DNA from: Schistocerca nitens
Lineage: Eukaryota; Arthropoda; Insecta; Orthoptera; Acrididae
DNA length: 64,000 nt
Direction: 5' to 3'
NCBI RefSeq assembly: GCF_023898315.1
Contig: NC_064615.1
Span: 1,186,079,413 to 1,186,143,412, forward strand
Under the pieces are notes generated by a model, which had not been told where the DNA came from, did not search any database, and saw only the letters and a program-made list of their open reading frames with translations. The translations under genes were made by a program, and so were the position numbers. Of this stretch, positions 31,267 to 43,118 are shown piece after piece (within the stretch, counting starts at the first letter, position 1; every line of letters starts with the position of its first letter).

Positions 31267-33994
31267 GTTCTCCAAGTAACAAATTATAAAATAATAGTAA
31301 TGGTAAATTGCAACAGAATCATTTAGCAATTTGTAAAAACTTGTTTGATGTGAGGGCAGGCATTAACAGCATAAGTTGTCACCAAATCATGTTATTAGAT
31401 ACAATATCTCAATCAGTAGTGCACTTTGCAATGATTGGCCAATTTTTCTGTATTTAAATCTTTATTTCTTCACAACAGAATCATAAACACATACATTCCG
31501 ATTCCCCTCATTTTTTTACTGAATATCAGCTTGAACACCAATAGTGACATGCAATTTTTATTACACTTCCTTGTCATATAGTAAAAAAACATCACTGAAG
31601 GAAAAATGTTGACTGAGATTCTATCTGAAATTTTGTTTGGCAATATTTGTGCTATTGTGAGCATATAAAACTATCATTCTTCTGCAGTTTCACTGTTTTA
31701 GCCAAACAATCAGGAATGTGGGAAAAAAAATGTAGAAATTTATAGTGCTGCGAGCAAAGGATGCGAAAATATCTTTAGGCTCACCGTTACTAAAACTAAA
31801 CAGATCACACCGAACGAGTATGAACATTTGGTAGTTTGTGTACACTGTTTATAATTGCAGAACTGATGCATGGTATACAAAAAAACTACTTGAAGAGAAC
31901 AAAAATCCTAGTGCAAATACTGTCAGTTATAGCAACATTATTTCACATGCTTACAATTAGTTTACAAATATAAAATTGAAAAATGTTTTCTGGTACACTA
32001 AAACATTTCATAGAATTATGCAGCATCTAAACAATTGCGCCATACTTTTGATTTCTATACACCAACAAAATACTGAAACATTTTTCCACTTTTAACAAAA
32101 AGATCTATACAACATTATAATATGTTTTAATAACCTTTCAGGAAGTCTCCACTGGCTCAAATGTAATTACATTACAAAGTAACTTATAATCCTGCTGTGC
32201 AGTCTTACTTCGGCATACAATTACTCATTACTGGCCCATATGCATTGTTTAGAGGTTTCACAGTCATACATACAGGTTTACCATTAAAAATATAAAGTAA
32301 AATAAATAGAAGTGCCCCACAAGTATAATATCCATCATATCAAATATTTATTCATATATGTAAATTTCTTTTTAAAAAATCTTTTGAGTTCAGGATAGAA
32401 GCAGCTTGGCACTAAAACAGTAGTAAAACATAAAAAAGAGATATTAAAATATGGAGTGATTTCCTTAAAACATTAAAATGGAACCATGCTAAATGCTGGA
32501 CCAGAAGTGGAACCACACTGCACCAAAACATAAAGAAATTTATTAACAGCTATTTCTTCACATAACAAAATAGGTTGTTATTCTCAAATGTCAACAGGTA
32601 AAAACAGTGTCCATACCCATCTTATGATAAAAATAAAGATCAAGGAATTGGGCCTAAACTTCTATTGCTATAGTTACAAATATGTTCAAATACTGTGAAA
32701 ATTCTTTGGACTTCGCATATACAGCATTCCTTTTATAGATTGTTAATTTAGCATTAAGAAACTGTGGTTTCCTAAAAATCAGTGTTTATCAGCTCTACCA
32801 CCAATGAAATCTATCTGCACTGCACATATGCCTTTTTCAGGAAGTATTTTATGATACAAAGAAAACTGACAACCTGACAGTATAATGTTAAAACTTGTGA
32901 CTTGTGAAAATTTTATCTCTAATACAACAAGCCAAAGAATTTCTTTTACTTTATTCAACAACATACTGGAGATATGAAAAGAAAATACAACTGTCATAAA
33001 AAAAAATTACAGCTACAAGATTACTTTGTTTTACAGTGCATTTTTGTAGGCTTTGAGTGGCAATATGGAATATAATATTTTATGTTACTGTTTGTATAAT
33101 CATCTCTTTCATCTATTGCTTTCTTCCTAGGCACATCATGCTCCTCAGACCTGATCTTCGTTCATATTTTCTCTCTTCTATCATATAAAGTTTAGCACAT
33201 ATAAATTTTAATAAAAATTTTTGTACTTCCTTTTGCTTGTACTTCAAAGTGTGGAAACACTGTCCAACAATGTATCTGGTTCCACAAGTCAAATAGTTAA
33301 AATTAATCAGTCTTAAATCATTAAGCAGTATAAGTATTATGGTCCATGTGCACTTTAAAAGGCAAATTATATTTTTGTAAATTAAAATGGAAGGTCTGAT
33401 GAAAAGCACTTGGAAATATTCTGCAAATTCTGGGTACATGAATACTAATTCAGTCTATTTGCTGATTCTTCTAACACAGCGAACACAGTAACCATACATG
33501 CTTTTGCCACAACTGTTGCTTATTTTATTTCTTAATATTGTACTATCACTAAAACATAATTTTAATGGTTTCCATGTCCATCTTTTAAGAGTAGATGTCA
33601 CAACAGTTTTTTGTCATTTTTCTATGAGATAAAAAGTTTGAAAGTTGTAGAAACTGTGGCATGGACTACACATTATACATCAAGATAGCATGTATTTCAA
33701 TGAGTACTTGCAATAGCAAATGAATGACCAATCAACATACACAGTAATACACACACAGTAGTAGGAAAATACGTAGACACAGTCACCGCATGAATTGTAG
33801 GTTATATTATTTAGGTAACTTCCAGATACTTTTGTATCAGACCTTCTATACTGCTGTTTCTATCCATACACTATTATAAAGCATACATACTTTTTAAACT
33901 CGGATATAATTATTTTGTCTTCTTGCTTTCTCTGGATATAAAATGTTCTTAATCTGTACTTGAAGTGTTTATAACTAATAATTCTATTTATCAC
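31267..33994 (-). other. unk: candidate 3' UTR and downstream flank of the RING gene
   Basis: This stretch directly follows the stop of the RING exon on the minus strand, is AT-rich, holds no recognised transposon, and has several minus-strand AATAAA motifs, such as 32352-32347 and 31466-31461. Which one, if any, is used cannot be told. I infer it as UTR plus flank from position and from the absence of repeats. Confidence 0.4.
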
Positions 33995-34156
33995 TCAAAC
34001 AGGAGTATTGCTAATAGGCATCTGACAGTACGGACATTCCTTTTGGGTAAGAGCACAATTACTACATAGCACAAAGTGATTACATGGTTTTAGAGTTATA
34101 CTACGATTTCCTTCTTCACAAACCATACACTTAGTAGCAGTCTGCAAGTAGATAAC
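33995..34156 (-). CDS. unk: last coding exon of an unkempt-like RING finger protein
   Basis: Minus-strand exon of 53 codons plus TGA. The acceptor is TTTAAATTGTTTCAG before GTT at 34156, with a T-rich tract upstream. The peptide begins VIYLQTATKCMVCEE and carries a compact RING: C-x2-C-x11-C-x-H-x3-C-x2-C-x6-C-x2-C, covering CMVC, PCNH, LCSNC and CPYC, and ends five residues later (SNTPV). C-terminal RINGs of this pattern after VIYxQTATKCMVCEE recall unkempt (unk), an RNA-binding protein with N-terminal CCCH fingers that regulates translation and neuronal development. The phase is 0, matching the donor at 57662. Alternative: another E3 RING of the MIB or BIRC type, but those have I/L-C-x2-C spacing with GH rather than NH. 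The gene name is from memory. Confidence 0.75.
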   Translation of the reverse strand, partial: VIYLQTATKCMVCEEGNRSITLKPCNHFVLCSNCALTQKECPYCQMPISNTPV

Positions 34157-34767
34157 CTGAAACAATTTAAATAACATACATATCAGAAAACAAAAATGTA
34201 CCAAGTAATATAGTACATTTTAACAATTAGTCTGCAATATATGTGAAAATATTCTTTCAGTTATAATGAAATGCTGGACTATTGCTCTCTTTTTCACATA
34301 AGGAATCATGAATAAATAAAATTAACTCCTGCAACCAAAAGTCAGTCTGCAAGAATTCTGAATCCATACCCACAAAATGTGAGCAGCAAAGCTGAAACAG
34401 TAACACCAGGGCATTTATATGTTATACAGTCATTTGATGCCAAACCTATTAGAATGATACAAGTAAATTAAAAAAAAAAGGCATTCATGTACAATTTGCT
34501 CTACAAGTGACTAGATAAGAGAAGCATCTGACCCTTACTGTTTAGGAATTTTTTTAGTGGTTTAAACTAAGAGCAAAATCGGAAATGTAACACTGAAGCA
34601 AAACTATTGATCAGCTGTAGCTGATACTTGTGTAACTTGTAACTGATAAAGAAAATGTTAAAGATAGGCCTTATTCAACTGTTTTGTAGCCCACGGCTTT
34701 TGCTTGCAATTCTTTAGCAAAGAGAGGAATTTGGAATTTCTACAAAGATTACAGAGAACTTTAAAAG

Positions 34768-34780
34768 GGGGGAGGGGGGG

Positions 34781-34838
<58 letters not shown>
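34768..34838. repeat. G-run followed by (GA)n microsatellite
   Basis: About 20 G-rich bases at 34768-34783 run into roughly 27 GA units ending at GCGTC (34838). It lies inside the predicted intron. Confidence 0.95.
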
Positions 34839-34839
<1 letters not shown>

Positions 34840-34923
34840 TCTTTTAATTGTGCCTGTCTGCAACTTAACGTGTCTTCTTTACAGTAAGTAGCAATTGTCT
34901 TTCCCCAAAATGTTTGCGTGTCT

Positions 34924-34925
<2 letters not shown>

Positions 34926-34968
<43 letters not shown>
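34926..34968. repeat. (AC)n microsatellite
   Basis: About 21 uninterrupted CA units. Long open frames read through it on the minus strand are products of the repeat. Confidence 0.95.
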
Positions 34969-34970
<2 letters not shown>

Positions 34971-35369
34971 GTTCAACTGGACCAGTTGTTAGAACCTTGT
35001 AAAGAGACACTCTTGGCAGACTTACGGTGAAAACTACAATAGACAGTAAGATGAATGAGATCACAAAATCACCAATACATTTGACAGGGTGGAAGCAGCA
35101 GCCCACTCTGCTGGGAATATATACATTCTGGGGGAAAGCATATTCACAACTGGCAGAAACCAACGTGACTGCCACAGCATTTGGGAGCTACCTGCAGTCA
35201 GTACAACTTCAGTGGTGGCAGTACTGCAACACGGAACATGACTGAAAACCACCACATTATGTAATCCTACACGTGCAGTTCTACTCAGTAAAACAGTCCC
35301 CCATTCAGATCTCCAAGGCAATATCCGCATGGAACTATCGGACAAAATGAGAATGATAATTACAGTGAT

Positions 35370-36660
35370 GGTGTGGAAAGTTAGAATGCTAAAGCACTGA
35401 GGAGAAACATGATCTCAAATTAAAAGAAATGAGGCAGATAGATATTTTAGGAATAAGTAAGTAGCAATGGCCAGAAGACTGTGGTATTTGGAGTGGAGCT
35501 CATAGGATTATTCACACTGGGTCAGATGATGCTAGAGGAGGAGTAATACTAATAATAATGAATAGGGAAACTGGAAATAGAGCAAAGGTTTATCTGTAGC
35601 AGACAGAAAAAGGAGCGTTGGTCAAATTGAATGGATATCCAACAGACATTGTGATCATATAAGTATACATGAGGATGGCAGCAAAACTAAAGTGTACAAT
35701 AATATTAATGAACTCTTAAAATAATTGAAACGTAATGGGGGCTGGAATGCAGCCATACTAATTGTCATCCAGAAATTAAATTTTCTAGAAATTTAGAAAG
35801 GAAGGTAAGGAAGAATGAGTGAAAGGAAGATCTCGTGGGATGGACGGAAATCTCAAACGGGATAAGAGAGATGATGTACACAGACAAATAAACTATCACT
35901 TTAAAGAGCACAAAATAAGGAGCACAATGACCAGAGATGAAACAGATAACTGGCCAATGGAAGCAAAAATAAAGTGAGAAGATGGAAACAATACTCTGTG
36001 TTGTCCAGGAGAAATTAGGTCAACTGAAAATGAGTACAAGATGCAAGAAGGCGATAAAGGAGATACGACACTTTTTTATGAATTTCAAATATCTTTGCAG
36101 GATCTCTGATGGAACATATGCCCTGGTATTGCTTAAATAGCAGCAGAACTCTTGTGGGCATCAGGAAAATGTGCAGAGCACAAACTACACAAACTCACAA
36201 ATAAAATCTATTCAACTGGGAATGTTCCTCTAGATTTTGTAAAGCATATAATTATTTCACTGTCAAAGAAAGCGACAGCTAACAGAAATGAAAACTGCCG
36301 CACAATACATATAATATCAAATCGCTCAAAAAGACTACAAGAGTAACCTGCTGGAATAGATGAAATTTATGTAAGAATGGAAGGGAAAACTGAAAGCAGG
36401 TTAGGAGAAGACAAATTTGGTTTAAGAGAACCAGAGGCAATCGAGAAGTTATTTTAGCATTGGGTTAATAATAGAGGACAGATTCATAAACATCAGGGAA
36501 ACATACATTTCATTTATATATTTGGAATTGTGGAATGGAATAACATGTTTTCCATTCCTAAGCATTGTGGCACCAACTACAGAACTAAAAGGGTACTCAA
36601 TCCATCCTCTTTATGCAGAGCAGACTGGAGCAGTCAGATGTCCACAGGGCTTTGTCCAGG
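35370..36660 (+). mobile_element. RTE-like LINE, plus-strand, badly decayed
   Basis: From 35372 the frames recover MVWKVRMLK (WNVR), then EADRYFRNK and FWSG-like sequence, HTGSDDARGGVILIIMNRET, and TEKGALVKLNGYPTDIVII in shifting frames, the order of an RTE-type endonuclease. At 36152-36346 one frame reads ASGKCAEHKLHKLTNKIYST and then GNVPLDFVKHIIISLSKKAT, the N-terminal RT region (TG..P.D......PI.KK). No complete domain remains. Confidence 0.65.
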
Positions 36661-37837
36661 GGCAAGGGGTGACATGCCTTTAATACTGCCATTTTGAATG
36701 AAAACGAGTTGGTTTTGAGATGTTTCACAATGTGAGAACCAAATTTTATTATTGGCACAAAAACCTATTATATCCTAAAGAACTGACGGTTATCCACTAA
36801 CTTTTAGAAGTGCACAATATTTCTATACTGGCTAAAAATCCGTGCTCCAGATTCCAGAGGAGAGATGAGTAGCTTTCCTCACTCTCTCACGCCCCTTCCA
36901 ACACTTGCCGATTCCTATGTGAGCCATGTGGCTCGATCAGCGGTATTCCCGCCGCCGGTATGGGTCATCTTTCAGGCAGTGTGTGCAGAGCGCGCATTGG
37001 CGCCACCTGCCGGGCTGATCGGGAGTGAGTGGAAAAGCTGCGGAAGAGGGAGTGATTTTGCTTTTGGACGCCGAGCAGTAACAGTGTTTTGGGAACTATG
37101 GTGGACAGATAAGGTCCAGTGTCAGCCAGCAAGCAGGGCACATCTGAAGGGGCTGTGACGGCGCCGTGGCAAATATCTCCGACATGGAAAGAGACGTTAC
37201 TGGGAAGCCATTGGTGTTGTGTTTTTCGCTTGCTTCATGTCTCCTGGCATTATCAGGACCTGCGGCGGCTGGCTTTGTCGAACAGGCAAGAGGGTAAGGG
37301 CCTTGCTTGTCCTGTAAATTGTGGTTGGAATCCACTACTGGGCTCTGTGCGGCTTACTGTATTTTCTTGGGCGGCTGTCACTACTCCTACTGAGTGTGGC
37401 CTTCAATGTGTTGATTTGAATTAGTTTAATACGTAATGTTTTAAGGTGTATGTGGTGTGATTATTAACATCTATGAGGGCCTGGAGTGCGAGACATTCCG
37501 TTGTAGATCCCATTGAAAGCAGTTTGCTGGCCCTTGTTTCAGCACTGCCTGGTTATTGTATTTATATCACACCATGGAGTTAAAATGGCCAGTCACTATT
37601 GGTATATCTATATATAAAATATTTCCCTGGATATATTTATCTCTGAATTGTAATAACATTACTGTTACGTTTCTGTTTGAACTAATAGTTTGACTGAGAG
37701 ACTCGTGTATAATTTTGAAATCAGTAGTTTTCTAAATTCTTACTGAGAGGCCAGTTGTTATTGTGTGTTTAATAGCGTGAAATGGATTCTATTGATGGTG
37801 GTACTTGAATTCCTTCAATGACAGTAGATCGATATTG
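36661..37837. other. unassigned sequence with a GC-rich stretch
   Basis: No recognised element. 36880-37330 is GC-rich against an AT-rich background and has two overlapping plus-strand open frames of about 100 codons (36865-37158 and 37119-37424). Their translations show no motif I know, so composition is the likely reason they are open. It could be the promoter-like or LTR part of an unseen element. Confidence 0.4.
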
Positions 37838-38420
37838 TACCAGGTGTACTGGTATGAAATGAGCGTGTGTTTTTTTTTTTTTTTTTTTGTGAAAATGAAG
37901 CACTAATTTTGAATTGAAAAGTAAAAACATTTTATTCAAAGTACTGACCATTGCTTTCTATCCATTTTGACCACCTTTCTGGCAGTTTGTGGACACCACG
38001 CTAATAGAAATGTTCGTCTTTTGAAGCAAACCAATCAGACACGCAATTTTCAACTTCTTCGTAGGAATCGAAGTGTTCCTCATCCAATGGTTTCCCATTG
38101 ATGAAAACAAATGGTAGTCGGAAGCAGTGTGCGATTTGTGCGTTAACCAGTGGGGGGGATGTCTTAGGGATTTAGTATAATTATATATGTCACTAGCTTG
38201 GACCGTGGTGTTACCCATGGTTAAACAGTTATTTATAAATAGATGTTAATGCCGAAACTCACTATTCATGCGTATGCAATATCAGAAAAGCCACTTTGTG
38301 AGATGTTTTAGTAAACCTTCAAATTTAGATCTCTCCTGAGTTGATTAGGAACCATCATGTCTCAGTTTTTCAAAAAGATGGACAAGAGAACTGTGACTTT
38401 CAAGAAAAGCTCGAACAGCA

Positions 38421-38951
38421 TTAAATGAGGAAGCAACCCAACGTACGTGAAAAATACAGCCTAGTTTTAATAGCTGCGAGGATAATTCTTGTGAAACACT
38501 TTGTAGTAGCCTCTAATTTTTGGGACTTCGAGAAAACACAGAATATAAGGAATCTAAAAAAAAACTGTATATGGTATACATCTGCTACATCATTCATAAC
38601 ATCGTGGACAGATAATTTCATTTTGTGGTTCATACAATGAACGACAGTTAAATCCTTATGTAAATGACTACACAGTAGAGCGGCTACGCCTTTGTAAGGT
38701 GCAAGCATTGTTGAACCACCATCTGTTGCGACACCTACAAGGTGGTGTTTTAGTTCATCATTTGTAATGCCATACTTTTCAAGAACTGCTAACAGTGTGC
38801 TGAAAATGCATTCTTCTGTCCCACTTTGTAATTCAACAATGTCAAAAAAATAATCGCAAGCAACTTCCTCAAAGGACAAACGTATATATATTACTAAACA
38901 AGTTTTATTGGAAACCGTTGTACTTTCGTCCATCATGATATAAGCTCGCAA
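38421..38951 (-). pseudogene. hAT-type transposase fragment (ZMYM6/KIAA1586-like)
   Basis: 176 codons on the minus strand from YIMMDESTTVSNKTCLVIYI, then YFFDIVELQSGTEECIFSTL, LVGVATDGGSTMLAPYKGVA, and TVVHCMNHKMKLSVHDVMND. The order DES-x-x-x...FFDIVEL..G......L....GVA.DG...M...GVA.LL....P.....HC..H..EL.VHD is that of hAT-derived proteins such as KIAA1586 and ZMYM6. DES, DG and HC-H marks are kept. After about residue 128 the frame is out of register. It lacks the BED zinc finger and C-terminal dimerisation region, so the element is internally deleted. Confidence 0.85.
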
Positions 38952-39039
38952 GTAAACGGATGACGCACCTTAGACGAAAGCAACAATGACAACATCATGA
39001 TGATGATTTAGTTCTAAACGTTTTGAAATGCTTAACTAC

Positions 39040-39105
39040 TACATGCATGGAGAGCTGCATCAAATCAGTCTCTGGACTGAAGACAACAACAATAACTACT
39101 AGATA
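39040..39105 (+). mobile_element. RTE-like LINE 3' end fragment inside the hAT
   Basis: GGAGAGCTGCATCAAATCAGTCT...GACTGAAGACAACAACAA matches the reverse complement of 12768-12832, the 3' terminal sequence of the RTE-like LINE, in plus orientation. It is too short to bound exactly. It suggests a severely 5'-truncated LINE insertion into the hAT. Confidence 0.65.
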
Positions 39106-40222
39106 ACGCTTTTTCAAAATTAATAAGGAAACATATTAATAGTATTAATAATAAGACTGTATTAAAAACTTTCAGTGTTCGGCTCCACAAATTTAAATTA
39201 TATGTAAAGTTTTACTTCAGTGTGTGGGAAATAAACATCCCAGGTTGGGATGGATAAACTAAAACCAGAGGAGGGGATGGTCTGATGCAAAGAGGGAGAA
39301 ATCCCCCCATCCCCCCCTGCAAATCGCACACTGGTCGGAAGGGGCCAAGTCTGGTGAATATGGCGGGTGGGGTAGCAGCTCCCAGCCAAGTGTTTTGATT
39401 GTATCCTGAACCAGTTTTGCTTTGTGTGCAGGTGCATTGTTGTGTAAAAAATTACTTTGCCATGTCTTTCGGCCCATTCTGGTCTTTTCGATCAATGCAT
39501 AGTTCAAATTGATCATTTGTTGTCTGTAGTGATTAGTATTCACAGTTTCACTGGGTTTTAGAAGCTCATGATACACCACACCTTTCTGATCCCACCAAAC
39601 ACAGAGCACTGTCTTCTTGCCGAATCGATCTGGTTTTGCAGTTGATGTTGATGGTTGTCCCGGATTAAACCACGATTTTCCCCGTTTAGGATTCTTAAAA
39701 TAAATCCATTTTACATCGCCAGTAACAATTTGATGCAAAATTGATTTTCTTTCATGTCTTTGAAGCAAAATTTGATAAACGGTTTTTCGGTTTTCCATCT
39801 GTCTTTCATTCAATTCATGTGGCACCCATTTTCCACACTTTCGGATCTTTCCCATAGCTTTCAAACGGTCAGAAATTGTTTGTTTGCACAATGCAATTTA
39901 GCATTGCTGCCATTTGCTTCTCACTCAAAGTATCATCTTCATCCAATATTACTTGCAATTCGGCGTCTTCAAACTTTTTTGGTGGTCTTCCATGTTCTTC
40001 ATTTCTTACATCAAAATAATTATTTCTGAACCGTTGAAACCATCTTTTGCTTGTTGCTTCTGATAGAGCACGATCACCATAAGCCTCGACAAGCATTGAA
40101 TGTGACTCTGCAGCACTTTTTTTCAAATGAAAACAAAAAATTAATGCTTTCCGCAAATCATCACTTTCTGGTGCAAAATTCGACATTGTTAACACGATGA
40201 AAACGTATGATGGTACACCTGG

Positions 40223-41440
40223 TAATTAATTTTATGTATTAATTTTACTGATGATGTGTAGTAATGAGTTAGTGTTTCTAGTTATTTAAGGCAGATGTCA
40301 GTCTGTTGTAGATACCCACTAGTTCTGGGATTTTCTCATGCCCATTTGTGACTGTTGCTACTCCCGTCTGGGGGTCCATGTCGAGCCTGTATAGGAAACA
40401 GCTGAGCGCGTGGGCATCCGTTTTCTGAGTGTAGTTGTTGAATCTCACGAGCTTGTTTGCTCACATGAAATTTTATGCTTGTTTGCTCACATGAAATTTT
40501 ATATGCTAAATTATGTGGTGCCTAGCATTTAAATAACCTGTTGTGTGCCAACCATTTAATAACCTGTTGTGTGCCATGGTATCTGATTGTTGCCTGACCT
40601 CTGAATTATTTTGGTAGTAACAATCACTATCGTAATGAAAGAGTACATTAGTTAAATTTCAGTAAATTGTTCTTCGGCTTGATTACAATTTAGAGTATAT
40701 AAAATTTAGCTCATTTCAGTAAATGTGTAATACGCTATAAGCGCCACGTTTTTATGAATGTTTAAAATTGAAGTAACTTATTTTCACCTGAATAATAATT
40801 TTTAAAGATGTGTGGTAGTTTTAAATATGTGACGGTTTTATTTGACAAGTTCTCTCGTTTAAAGGTACCAAATAAAATGTTCGGTGCAACTGTCAATGGT
40901 GATTGCCTGATGTGTTACTTTGGTCCAGTTCTACCACACTACAGCCTATTGTGCAGAGTTTGTGTCATTGCGCGAAAGGGGAATTACGTGTCGTTTCGAC
41001 ACTTCACTACGCAGTGACGGAACGATACGAGAGACCAAAGTCGAGGCACCATTTCTCTCGGTCATCACCGAGATTTAATTTGCACATCGAACAGACAAAG
41101 AAGGATATAAAGAACTACCTCAATTTGGACACGGACAGAAAATTATCACAATACTGTCTGCTAACAACTTGACGGTAGTTGCCAAAAGTGAACGGGAATC
41201 CAGCAGGCCGCTTAATGAAATGTAGTCTATGTTAGCTGATTGCTGTAATAGCTATCTATAAATAAGAAGGAAACTAACATAATGGGGACTGAATGTTAAA
41301 CTAGGACAAGGAACTCCTGAACAGATGGGCTAATTTTGCTGTCTTGGGAGTATGAAGAAGGAAGATGCAGAAAAGACAGTAGCAAGAATCACTCGAGGCA
41401 AATGGCTTTCTGAAAAAAGAAACAGCTACCAACAATACCT
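40223..41440. other. unassigned sequence with two adjacent short tandem duplications
   Basis: GCTTGTTTGCTCACATGAAATTTTAT occurs twice in a row at about 40451-40502, and CATTTAA(A)TAACCTGTTGTGTGCC twice at about 40528-40577. Open frames at 40808-41172 give no motif I recognise. No gene is called. Confidence 0.5.
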
Positions 41441-42480
41441 TAAAAACCTGGAGATGAGAAAGATTAATGAAAAGCTTGGCACTGTTGGTGCAGTCTTCAG
41501 TCTGATGACTTGTTTGGCATAGCACTCTGTACTACTCTGTCCTCTGCAAGTCTCTTTGTATTCAGATAACTGCTCCAACCTACACCCCTCAGGGTGTGAC
41601 CTATCGATCAATCCCTCCATTTACTCAAGTTATGCTATAAATTTCTTTGTTATCAATTCAATTCGGTAACTCCTCGTCACATCCACGATCTATCTGTTTA
41701 ATCCCTAGAATTATATCAGTTCCTAGATCTGCCCACGTGATCTTCAGTATTCTGCTCTAGCACTACATTTTGAACGCTTCAATTCTCTTCTCACCCAGCT
41801 CCGCTTATCGTCCCATTTCATTTTTGCACGAGGCTACATTCCGGTAGAATACCTTTGGAAAAAGCTTCCTAAATTTATATCAGTTGTTAACACATGGCTC
41901 TTTTTCACAATTGCTTTTCTTTCCATTGCCAGTTTGTATCTTCCCTATTCTGGCCAACATCAGTTATTTTGCTGATCAAATGGCAAAACTCATCTACTAC
42001 TTCCAGTGTCTCATTTCCTAATCTGAGCTTTACGTCTTCTCCCAGAATTTCAATCCACTTTCCAAATTTCTCCTCATTTTCCTAGATCGCTCACTCAATG
42101 GACAGACTAAATAACACGGGGGATAAGCTACAAACATGCATCCCTTCCTTTTGTTTCACACTCTTGTAACTGCTGTCTGGGTTCTGCACGGGTGTTGTAA
42201 ATAGCCTTTCACTCCCTATATTTGTTGTAAATAGCCTTTCACTCCCTGTATTTTACACCTGTTACTTCACTTTTCCAGTCGACACTGTCAAATGTTTTCT
42301 TTAAATCTCTAAGTGTTAGAAACACAGGCCTCTTTTTTCTTTAAAACAAACTCTGTAAAATAAGTTTTCGAGGAAATATTGCGTCACATGTTCCTACATT
42401 TCTCTGGATTCATAACTGGTCTACTAGTCCAGTCAGCAAAGCAAAATTTGGAGAAAAATATAGAGTAGTCAAAATTTTTT
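41441..42480 (-). mobile_element. RTE-like LINE fragment, 3' part
   Basis: The minus strand shows the order of the 12769-15470 element: 3' end (near 41490-41600), C-terminal block (near 41700-41900), RT blocks (41950-42350) with ...LSPVLF-type and VDLEKAF-type remnants in several frames. A 36-bp unit (TGTTGTAAATAGCCTTTCACTCCCT(A/G)TATT) is tandemly duplicated at about 42192-42252. Identity to the better copy is low. Confidence 0.65.
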
Positions 42481-43118
42481 GAACAGGAGGATAGAGTATG
42501 GTGAACAACACACTAAAATCTCCACCTGCAGGGTGTCAGCACGGGGTTGAGGGGTATTTAAATCTACTGTTTACTGATCAATTAATTAATTTTATAACTA
42601 AAAAATCGAGGCTTTTAGCGAAAATGTTTCCCAGTGCAAAAAAATTGTCCTATTCATTTTTTTCTCTAGGACTAATAGTTTTTATGTTCTAAGGGATGGA
42701 AAAATCACAGATTATTAAAAGAAAGGAAGTTTAATGGTATAGGTTGGAAAGAGAGGGGGTAGAAACATGAAGGGAGGTCATGCAATTCCCTTGCTCACAG
42801 ATCTGCAAACCGAAGAGCAAGCAGCTGATTCCCCATTCTATTTACCCCACAACATTAAAAGAAGCAACTACGGGGTGTTTCACAAAGTTATATCCAACCT
42901 CTTCAGTGCCTTTCAAATCACGGGCAATGCAGTAAGCAGACATTCCCACAGAGTATTTGTTTTTCACAAATTGCATTAACACTACACAAAACGCGGATAT
43001 GAATTGCTAATAATACTAGCACAAGAAACACATACGGACAGAATCTACACAAATCTCTACACTGCTTGAGGGGAAATTGACACACTGTCATTCTGTATTG
43101 CATCTTCTTATCCAGTTC
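42481..43118. other. unassigned sequence
   Basis: No recognised feature. Open frames are short and motif-free. Confidence 0.4.

Larger units (their letters stand above)
38125..39333 (-). mobile_element. hAT transposon inside the mariner, exact 8-bp target duplication
   Basis: GTCGGAAG at 38117-38124 and 39334-39341 is the duplicated target, within the mariner SD codons. The terminal repeats are CAGTGTGCGATTTG at both ends (14 bp, perfect), with the CAGTG start typical of hAT. The 1209-bp body has a short hAT-type transposase fragment and, near its right end, a piece of LINE 3' end. Confidence 0.93.
37960..40195 (-). pseudogene. mariner transposase, frameshifted and interrupted
   Basis: N-terminus (40195-39869): MLTMSNFAPESDDLRKALIF with helix-turn-helix SAAESHSMLVEAYGDRALSE and KRWFQRFRNNYFDVRNEEHG, RPPKKF hinge (mariner GRP). 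A frameshift near 39890 leads into TISDRLKAMGKIRKCGKWVP (WVPHEL motif). The catalytic part has TGDVKWIYF, where TGDE is usual, HNNAPAH, where HDNAPAH or similar is usual, and PPYSPDLAPSD. The loss of the second catalytic aspartate (D to N) predicts an inactive enzyme. The frame is cut at 39341 by a hAT and resumes after it as SDYHLFSSMGNHW at about 38124 to the end near 37960. Confidence 0.85.
37840..40222 (-). mobile_element. mariner element with a nested hAT
   Basis: TA at 37838-37839 and 40223-40224. The two ends are inverted: left CCAGGTGTACTGGTATGAAA, right (reverse complement) CCAGGTGTACCATCATACGT, followed by similar CGTGT. Removing the insertion at 38125-39333 leaves about 1.17 kb, the normal mariner size. 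The sequence is flanked on the plus strand by a poly(T) tract at 37870-37888. Transposase runs on the minus strand. Confidence 0.88.

Noticed and set aside
34761-35175. Minus-strand frames full of Ser-Leu and Val-Cys repeats
   Set aside because: They are translations of (GA)n and (AC)n microsatellites.
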